A stretch of DNA of 64,000 nucleotides from Clostridiales bacterium UBA6114 (GTDB lineage: Bacteria > Bacillota > Clostridia > Oscillospirales > Butyricicoccaceae): positions 59,612-123,611 of the forward strand of contig DIWE01000018.1 of assembly GCA_002423435.1 (NCBI GenBank), given 5' to 3'. Shown here in pieces: positions 59,051 to 64,000 of this stretch. The position numbers and the translations under genes were made by a program. Every line of letters begins with the position of its first letter. Within the stretch, counting starts at the first letter, position 1. The notes below the pieces were generated by a model, which saw only the letters and a program-made list of their open reading frames with translations, searched no databases and was not told where the DNA came from.

Positions 59051-60162
59051 ACCGCATCCCCTTCAAACGTTTTGACGTTTTCCCCCTTAAGCGCCGAAAA
59101 CCCGAACCGGGCCGCCTGAACGATCCTTTCGCGGTCTTCGTCGCTTTGCGCGTTTTCAAGCCGCTCCTTCATCCGTTTGAGAAAGATCCCTTTGAGCGAA
59201 TCCTCGTGCAGCGACTCCCAGAGGTCCTGCTTCGGCAGCGTGTTGTCGCGGACGGACACGGAAAACGCGCGGTCGGAAAGCTCCTTTTCAAGCCATGCCG
59301 TGTCGATCGCAAGATCCGTTTCTCCTTTTAAGATAAATCTCAGGATATCGGGCGACGCGCTTTTCGGCAGGTTTTCTTTCATCAGCAGGCTTAAGGAAAA
59401 CAACGTCTTTATGTCGCCGACCGGCACCGTGATCTCCCGGTACCTGCGCTTTGCCACCGGGACAAATTTCAGGTCGACCCGGTTTCTCGCCACTTCTCCC
59501 AGGATCACGCCCTTTTCACCCTGCTCGTCGAAGCCCCTTCCCTCGGCGCACCCCGGATAGGCGTACACCGTCGCGCCCGCCGTCAGAAGCCCGGAAAAGG
59601 CGTGGACGTGGCCCAGCGCGAGATACAAAAGCCCGCTTTTTGCGACGGCGGCCTGTGTGACGGGATTGTACTGCGACCCCGCCGTTAACGTGTCCCCGTG
59701 CAGCACCATAACCGCGTCCTCTCCGGGGCTGACGCAAAACTCCTGCAGAATCGGGCGGTTTACCGCGGCCGAGTCGAACCCCGCGCCGTAAACCGAAAGC
59801 CCGGGCAATAAAACCTTCTCGATCCGCGGGCTTTTGAAAATATGTACGTTTTCCGGCCAGAGCACCGACCGATAAGGGGAATCGGCCCCGTAATAATCGT
59901 GGTTGCCGGGCGCGATGAACACTTTGCACCGCGCTTTTTTAAGCTCATTGGCCAGGAAGAACACCGTATCGTAAAAAGCGTCCCGTCCGTCGAACAGGTC
60001 CCCGGACATCAGCATCAGATCCACCCGTTCGTCGTTTGCGAGCTCGACGATCGAGCGGACGGTCTCCTTTTGTTCCCGCCTCCTCACATGTGCCTTCTCC
60101 GGGCTGAGCGCCTGAAACGGGCTGTCCAGATGCAAATCGGCGCAGTGCAGAATCTTAGCCAT
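59047..60162 (-). CDS. SbcD/YhaO-like DNA repair metallophosphoesterase
   Basis: 371 residues. MAKILHCADLHLDSPFQALS (metal-binding Asp and His), MLMSGDLFDGRDA, FIAPGNHDYYG and the later VLHGDTL and LALGHVHAFS provide the full Mre11-like motif set. With the SbcC/YhaN-like partner it likely processes DNA ends. Adjacent gene overlap (ATGA) supports co-translation. Confidence 0.92.
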   Translation of the reverse strand: MAKILHCADLHLDSPFQALSPEKAHVRRREQKETVRSIVELANDERVDLMLMSGDLFDGRDAFYDTVFFLANELKKARCKVFIAPGNHDYYGADSPYRSVLWPENVHIFKSPRIEKVLLPGLSVYGAGFDSAAVNRPILQEFCVSPGEDAVMVLHGDTLTAGSQYNPVTQAAVAKSGLLYLALGHVHAFSGLLTAGATVYAYPGCAEGRGFDEQGEKGVILGEVARNRVDLKFVPVAKRRYREITVPVGDIKTLFSLSLLMKENLPKSASPDILRFILKGETDLAIDTAWLEKELSDRAFSVSVRDNTLPKQDLWESLHEDSLKGIFLKRMKERLENAQSDEDRERIVQAARFGFSALKGENVKTFEGDAV

Positions 60163-60196
60163 ACTCTTTCTCCTTTGAAGTCATAATCGGAGCCCG

Positions 60197-61792
60197 TCAG
60201 CCGGGTGCGGCCTGTGCCGGGCCGTTCCAAGCCTCAAGATTATAAAAAATGTCCTGTTCCGAGGGCGTGATGTTTGGCGCAAGCTCCGGCACGGTCAAAA
60301 GCACGTCGCGCGCGAAGCCGAGCGGGATAAAGGGGACCTCCTGTTTAAATGCACCGGAAAAGGCGCCCGCGAGGCTTTTGCGCTCGTTCCCCCTCGCCGC
60401 GCGATACGCCTCGTATTTCTCGTTAAGCCCGGAATTTTCGTAATTTGTCCAGTTGAGCGCCCCGCCCTTATATAAGAATGCCGAAAGCTCAAAGCCCGCG
60501 GGAAGCAGAGCGCGCCCCACGTAAATATCAAAGCTTCTGTTTTTGACGGCCGTTTTATAATCGTCGAATGTTTGTCTGTTTACCGTCGCGCGCACGCCCA
60601 GTTCGGAAAAAGCCTCCGAAAGGGTCTTTGCGACGCTCTCCATATATGGATTGTCCGCGCCGCAGAGGATCTCCAGGGTAAATTCCTTCTTTTTCGAGCC
60701 GTTTTGGAAAAGCAGGCCTCCGCTTTCATCCTTTGTCATGCCGGCGGCTTCAAAAAGCGAAGCGGCGGCGGCAGCGTCCGGTCCGGACTTCACCGCCCCG
60801 GCCGATATATCCGTCCCGGCCGGGCTCAGAGGTACGTCGGACGGGTCCATAAGCCCTGCGAGCTCCTTATTTGCAAGCGCGTCGCGGTCGATTGCCGCGG
60901 ACAGCGCCCGGCGCACGAGCGGGTCCGAAAGCGGGGCTTTTCCTGTGTTGACTCCCAGGAATATCATCTGCGAGGTGGGAAAGCTGTAGGTGTCGGCGTC
61001 GCTTCTGTAAGGCGTCAGCGACGCGCCGATTTTGGATTCCTCGACGAGGTCGATTTCCCCCGTCTGGAAGCCGTAGACCAGGATATCGGGCTTGTCCGCC
61101 GGGATCAGCCGAATCGTCCCGTACGGCATCGGCTTTCCCCCGTGCCAGCCGGAAAACGCCGCGAGCTGCCGTCCGCCGTCCGCATCCTCCGAAACGGTAT
61201 AGCGGCCGGTGCCGTCGGGCAGGCTTTCCTTTCCGTCGCCCGACCGGATAATCGGCACGCAAAGCTTTTGGTCGAGCGCGCCGTCCGGCTTTTTCAGGGT
61301 GATCTGCACCGTGTCGTCCCCGACCGCCTTTACCGACGCGACATCCTTGAGCCGCTCCGAGTAAACAGCGCTCTTTCGCGCGAGATCGAGCGAGTATTTC
61401 ACGTCGGCGGCCGAAAGAGTCGACCCGCCGTGAAACAAAACGCCCCCTTTCAGCCGGAGCGTCCATACATTTCCCGACACCTCGGCCGACTCGCAAAGAA
61501 GCGGCTGCGCTCCAAAGTCGGGCCCCTGCCTGAAAAGGCCGTCATAAATAAGGCCCGCGATCTGCAGATTCAGGCGGCCGATATCCTGATACGGATTAAA
61601 CGTCGAGTCCGCCTGAAAAGCGAGCCCCACCTGCCCGTCAAAGGCTTTCACGGTATTGTCCCGCGGTTTGATAACGTCCGCTTGTACAGCCGCCTCAGTG
61701 TCGGAGACCTGCACATCGCTCATATCGCAGGAAGAAGAAAAAAGGGTCAGCGCGATCAGCAGAGACACCGCCAAAAAACGTTTTGCGTACAT
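60197..61792 (-). CDS. ABC transporter substrate-binding lipoprotein (SBP family 5, DppA/OppA-like)
   Basis: 531 residues from MYAKRFLAVSLLIALTLFSS with AGGAG upstream and a lipobox ending SSSC (C22). Family 5 features include SEVSGNVWTLRLKGGVLFHG, GSTLSAADVKYSLDLARKSA and MIFLGVNTGKAPLSDPLVRR. Such proteins bind peptides, nickel or other solutes. No permease or ATPase genes are adjacent, so it is an orphan, possibly working with a distant transporter. Confidence 0.88.
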   Translation of the reverse strand: MYAKRFLAVSLLIALTLFSSSCDMSDVQVSDTEAAVQADVIKPRDNTVKAFDGQVGLAFQADSTFNPYQDIGRLNLQIAGLIYDGLFRQGPDFGAQPLLCESAEVSGNVWTLRLKGGVLFHGGSTLSAADVKYSLDLARKSAVYSERLKDVASVKAVGDDTVQITLKKPDGALDQKLCVPIIRSGDGKESLPDGTGRYTVSEDADGGRQLAAFSGWHGGKPMPYGTIRLIPADKPDILVYGFQTGEIDLVEESKIGASLTPYRSDADTYSFPTSQMIFLGVNTGKAPLSDPLVRRALSAAIDRDALANKELAGLMDPSDVPLSPAGTDISAGAVKSGPDAAAAASLFEAAGMTKDESGGLLFQNGSKKKEFTLEILCGADNPYMESVAKTLSEAFSELGVRATVNRQTFDDYKTAVKNRSFDIYVGRALLPAGFELSAFLYKGGALNWTNYENSGLNEKYEAYRAARGNERKSLAGAFSGAFKQEVPFIPLGFARDVLLTVPELAPNITPSEQDIFYNLEAWNGPAQAAPG

Positions 61793-61817
61793 TGTTTTTC
61801 TCCTGAGCCAAAAAAAC

Positions 61818-62624
61818 TTACACCATTGCGATAAACGCCCCTGAAACGCCCCGTTTGCCGCCCGTTTTCCGATGGGACCAGAAAAGGTCCGTCTCGCAGC
61901 CGGTGCAGTGCCCGGAGACCGTAATATTCTCCCCCGAAACGCCCGCATCCATCAGAAGCATTTTATTGATTCCGGTCAGATCCACATGATATTTGTTTCC
62001 CCGCTTTTCAATAAACGCGGCCGCTTTTTCGGCAAACGCGCCGACAAGCGCCTCCGGAACGTCCGAATCGGTTTCAAAGCAGCATGGCCCGATCGACGGG
62101 GAAAAAGCGACCAGGATATCCCCGGGGCTGCACAGAAAATCCGTCCGCATCTTATAAACCGTCTTCCGGTAAACCGCGAGCGCCGTACCGCGCCAGCCCG
62201 CGTGGGCCGCGGCGATCACCCGCCTGACCGGGTCGTAAAAAAGCGCGGTCGAGCAGTCGGCGTAAAACGCCGCAAGCGTCACGCCCTTGTCCCGGGTGAT
62301 CAGGGCGTCGCAGTCGGGGCGCGAAGGCTCCGGCGGAAATTTCCCCGTGTCCTTTATTGTTACGACGCGCACCGCGTCCTTATGCACCTGCTTTGCCGGG
62401 ACGATGCTGTCAATCCCGACGCCCAGGACCGCGCACACCCGCCTGTAATTTTCAACGACGTTTTCCCGGTCGTCGCCCAAGGAAAACCCGAGGTTCAATG
62501 AGGCGAGATGCCCCTTGCTCACTCCGCCGCGACGGGAGGTGAAAAGATGCCTTATGTTTTTCTCTCCTTCAAGGCTCGCGGCGGTAAAATAGGAAAGCCC
62601 GCCGTCTCTTTTTTCCTGTATCAT
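61818..62624 (-). CDS. pgeF: Laccase-domain protein PgeF/YfiH
   Basis: 268 residues from MIQEKRDGGLSYFTAASLEG, the ATG overlapping the stop of the preceding gene. The zinc site residues are in VPAKQVHKDAVRV (His), AAFYADCSTALFYD (Cys) and AAAHAGWRGTALAVY (His). Family members edit peptidoglycan precursors and act as purine nucleoside phosphorylases. Usual length. Confidence 0.92.
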   Translation of the reverse strand: MIQEKRDGGLSYFTAASLEGEKNIRHLFTSRRGGVSKGHLASLNLGFSLGDDRENVVENYRRVCAVLGVGIDSIVPAKQVHKDAVRVVTIKDTGKFPPEPSRPDCDALITRDKGVTLAAFYADCSTALFYDPVRRVIAAAHAGWRGTALAVYRKTVYKMRTDFLCSPGDILVAFSPSIGPCCFETDSDVPEALVGAFAEKAAAFIEKRGNKYHVDLTGINKMLLMDAGVSGENITVSGHCTGCETDLFWSHRKTGGKRGVSGAFIAMV

Positions 62625-63391
62625 CTGATAAAAACCCTTTCCACCGAGAGGCAGGTTCCGCTTCTTTCGTCGATCCCGAACAGGGCGCCGCAAAGCGCCG
62701 CCTCACCCGCAGCCGTGTCAAAGCGCGGCGCCGGGAGGTCCCCCCGGAAGAAGGCGATCGACTGCTCGGCCTTTACGCCGAGCACGGAATGAATCGCCCC
62801 CGTCATGCCGAGGTCGGTGATATATCCCGTGCCCTTCGGGTTAATGCGCTCGTCTGCGGTCTGCACGTGGGTGTGCGTGCCGAAGACCGCCGACGCCCTG
62901 CCGTCTAAATAGTAGCCCATCGCGAGCTTTTCGCTGGTCGCCTGCGCGTGGAAATCGACGATGGTGATATCGGCGGAGGCTTCCCGCAAAAGCCGGTCGG
63001 CCTCGAAAAACGGATTATCCGGGCCGAAATCCATCATGCACCTGCCGATTAAATTGATCACCTTGATCCTCGCGCCCGGCGCGTCATAGATGCCCATCCC
63101 TCTTCCCGGCACCTGCGGCGCCAGGTTCGAAGGGCGCAGGATATACGGGCATTCGTCGAAATATAAAGCCGATTCGCGGACATGAAACGAATGGTTTCCG
63201 AGCGTGACCACATCGACGCCCGCCGAGAAGATCTCCTCGGCCTGGGCTTTTGTGATCCCGAGGCCGTTTGCATTTTCCCCGTTCGCGATTACAAAGTCGA
63301 CGCCCTTTCCCCTCTTGAGCGCCCTCAGCTGTCTGTGCAAAATCTCAATTCCGGGACGGCCGACGACGTCGCCGATTGCGAGAATATTCAA
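62621..63391 (-). CDS. ymdB: YmdB-family metallophosphoesterase
   Basis: 256 residues from a TTG start (LNILAIGDVVGRPGIEILHR) with AAGGAGTG 5-8 bases upstream; the longer frame to 63430 starts without a site. Metal-binding motifs are GDVVG, VIANGENANG, TLGNHSFH, VDFHAQATSEK and FGTHTHVQTAD. YmdB hydrolyses cyclic nucleotide phosphodiesters and influences multicellular behaviour in Bacillus. Confidence 0.92.
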   Translation of the reverse strand: MNILAIGDVVGRPGIEILHRQLRALKRGKGVDFVIANGENANGLGITKAQAEEIFSAGVDVVTLGNHSFHVRESALYFDECPYILRPSNLAPQVPGRGMGIYDAPGARIKVINLIGRCMMDFGPDNPFFEADRLLREASADITIVDFHAQATSEKLAMGYYLDGRASAVFGTHTHVQTADERINPKGTGYITDLGMTGAIHSVLGVKAEQSIAFFRGDLPAPRFDTAAGEAALCGALFGIDERSGTCLSVERVFIR

Positions 63392-63409
63392 AAAATCACT
63401 CCTTGACCC

Positions 63410-63577
63410 CGCTTTACAGCAATTCCACAAAAAACTACAAAAAGTTCAGCGCCTAAAATGTCCATCTACTGCGTTTAAGTCCTTGCCGGGCGCCACCCGG
63501 CGGCGTCCTCCGCCTTGTAGCTGACCATTTTACCCCGCTTCCTTTTTTCGCATTCCTCTGTGGAATTGCTGTAAGCG
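63410..63577. repeat. 168-bp imperfect palindromic (MITE-like) element
   Basis: Sixteen-base perfect inverted repeats TTACAGCAATTCCACA (63414-63429) and complement (63559-63574), extending imperfectly outward (CGCTT/AAGCG). Inner partial pairing also occurs (TAAAATGTCCATCTAC near 63453 against the complement of GTAGCTGACCATTTTA near 63517). There is no coding capacity. It sits just upstream of ymdB, starting 19 bases before its start codon. Confidence 0.7.
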
Positions 63578-63880
63578 GAGAACGGTCCTGATCGGGCATT
63601 TACCCGGCTGAAACGTGAAGATTTTGTTTCCATTGCCAAAGCCGCTTCGCGGTTATTATATCCTATTTATTTTCATTTTTCCATCTGTTTGACGCAAAAA
63701 CAAATTGAAAACGCAATGGAACGCAGAAGACGGTCAGGCATTTGATCCGCCGGCGCGATCCATTTAATGGAAATTGTCGTAAAAAGTCGTTTTTTTCTGA
63801 ATGAAATATAGGGCAAGCTTCCTGTATAGTAAATTTACTGTAAGTTTAGGCATTTATAAAGAAAGAGGAGGTTTATCACC
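63578..63880. other. Leader region of the last gene
   Basis: About 300 AT-rich bases with no gene I can support. TATAGT at 63825-63830 may be a -10 box, but no matching -35 is clear. A 12-base palindrome AGTAAATTTACT (63828-63839) overlaps its end and could be an operator. Confidence 0.4.
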
Positions 63881-64000
63881 ATGCAGTCGATTAAAAACGT
63901 GTACACAAGAAAAATGTCGGGCATTGCGAATCTTCAGGATGAATCGGAAATTATGTACAACCTTCTTGAAACAGAGGCGGAGGGCCGGAAAATGTACGGA
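63881..64000 (+). CDS. Unrecognised protein, 3' end outside window
   Basis: Forty codons are present, beginning MQSIKNVYTRKMSGIANLQD, with a perfect AGAGGAGG site about 10 bases upstream, so it is a genuine gene. The N-terminus is helical and charged; no signal peptide. I recognise no family from this fragment. Confidence 0.6.
   Translation, partial: MQSIKNVYTRKMSGIANLQDESEIMYNLLETEAEGRKMYG

Noticed and set aside
60572..61834. 420-codon plus-strand open frame opposite the family-5 binding protein
   Set aside because: Arg-rich composition typical of an antisense frame; the minus strand encodes a lipoprotein.

Overview
The window looks like a chromosomal segment of a moderately GC-rich, endospore-forming Clostridia-type Firmicute. 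The evidence is an alpha/beta small acid-soluble spore protein gene, spoVT, the rimP-nusA-ylxR-ylxQ-infB-rbfA-nrnA-truB-ribF operon order, fakA/yloU, yhaN/yhaO-like genes, strong AGGAGG ribosome binding sites and TTGACA/TATAAT promoters. I cannot name the genus. No tRNA, rRNA, CRISPR array, transposase or phage gene is visible.

Layout. (1) 1-4592, minus: a four-gene operon of an aconitase-type dehydratase (cut by the window edge), an HMG-CoA-lyase-like enzyme, a class III CoA-transferase and a PrpF-family isomerase. It has a consensus promoter and three AAAGCGCTTTC-type operators. (2) 5229-8646, plus: a three-component membrane glycosylation set (GT-C protein, GtrA flippase, GT2 polyprenyl-phosphate glycosyltransferase), interrupted by a 165-bp palindromic element. 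(3) 8817-9200, minus: an independent unit with a promoter, a class I cyclic-di-GMP (GEMM) riboswitch, an overlapping terminator and a 62-residue cysteine-containing peptide that resembles a RiPP precursor. (4) 9346-21220, minus: a DeoR regulator, then (in transcription order from 21220) hyuA, hyuB, a TRAP transporter, an ornithine-cyclodeaminase-like enzyme, two SDRs and a BtpA/SgcQ protein. (5) 21488-29549: a divergent pentulose module. An L-xylulokinase-like gene is on minus; on plus are a second FGGY kinase, a HAD phosphatase, two TIM-barrel epimerases, an SDR, a ribulose-phosphate-epimerase-like gene with an apparent ACG start, and an AraD-like 4-epimerase. A TCATTTTGATT motif at three promoters ties regions 4 and 5 together.

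(6) 29650-42730, minus: a KaiC-like/PEP-synthase-like fusion protein, an M20-like protein lacking key catalytic residues, a 264-bp inverted-repeat element, the conserved translation/transcription operon from ribF back to rimP, and spoVT. (7) 43022-51331, minus: a second accessory catabolic island holding an HpcH-type aldolase, alanine dehydrogenase, a fused TRAP permease with TAXI binding protein, an M29-like protein, an IclR regulator and a class V aminotransferase. It is bracketed by two copies of a hairpin repeat. (8) 51849-63391, minus: housekeeping and sporulation genes. (9) 63410-64000: another palindromic element and the start of an unrecognised plus-strand gene.

The two TRAP systems, the CoA-transferase/lyase operon and the pentulose module suggest a fermenter of organic acids, amides and sugar-derived compounds. 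The exact substrates cannot be read from sequence alone. The most unusual item is the c-di-GMP riboswitch placed directly on a RiPP-like small peptide gene.
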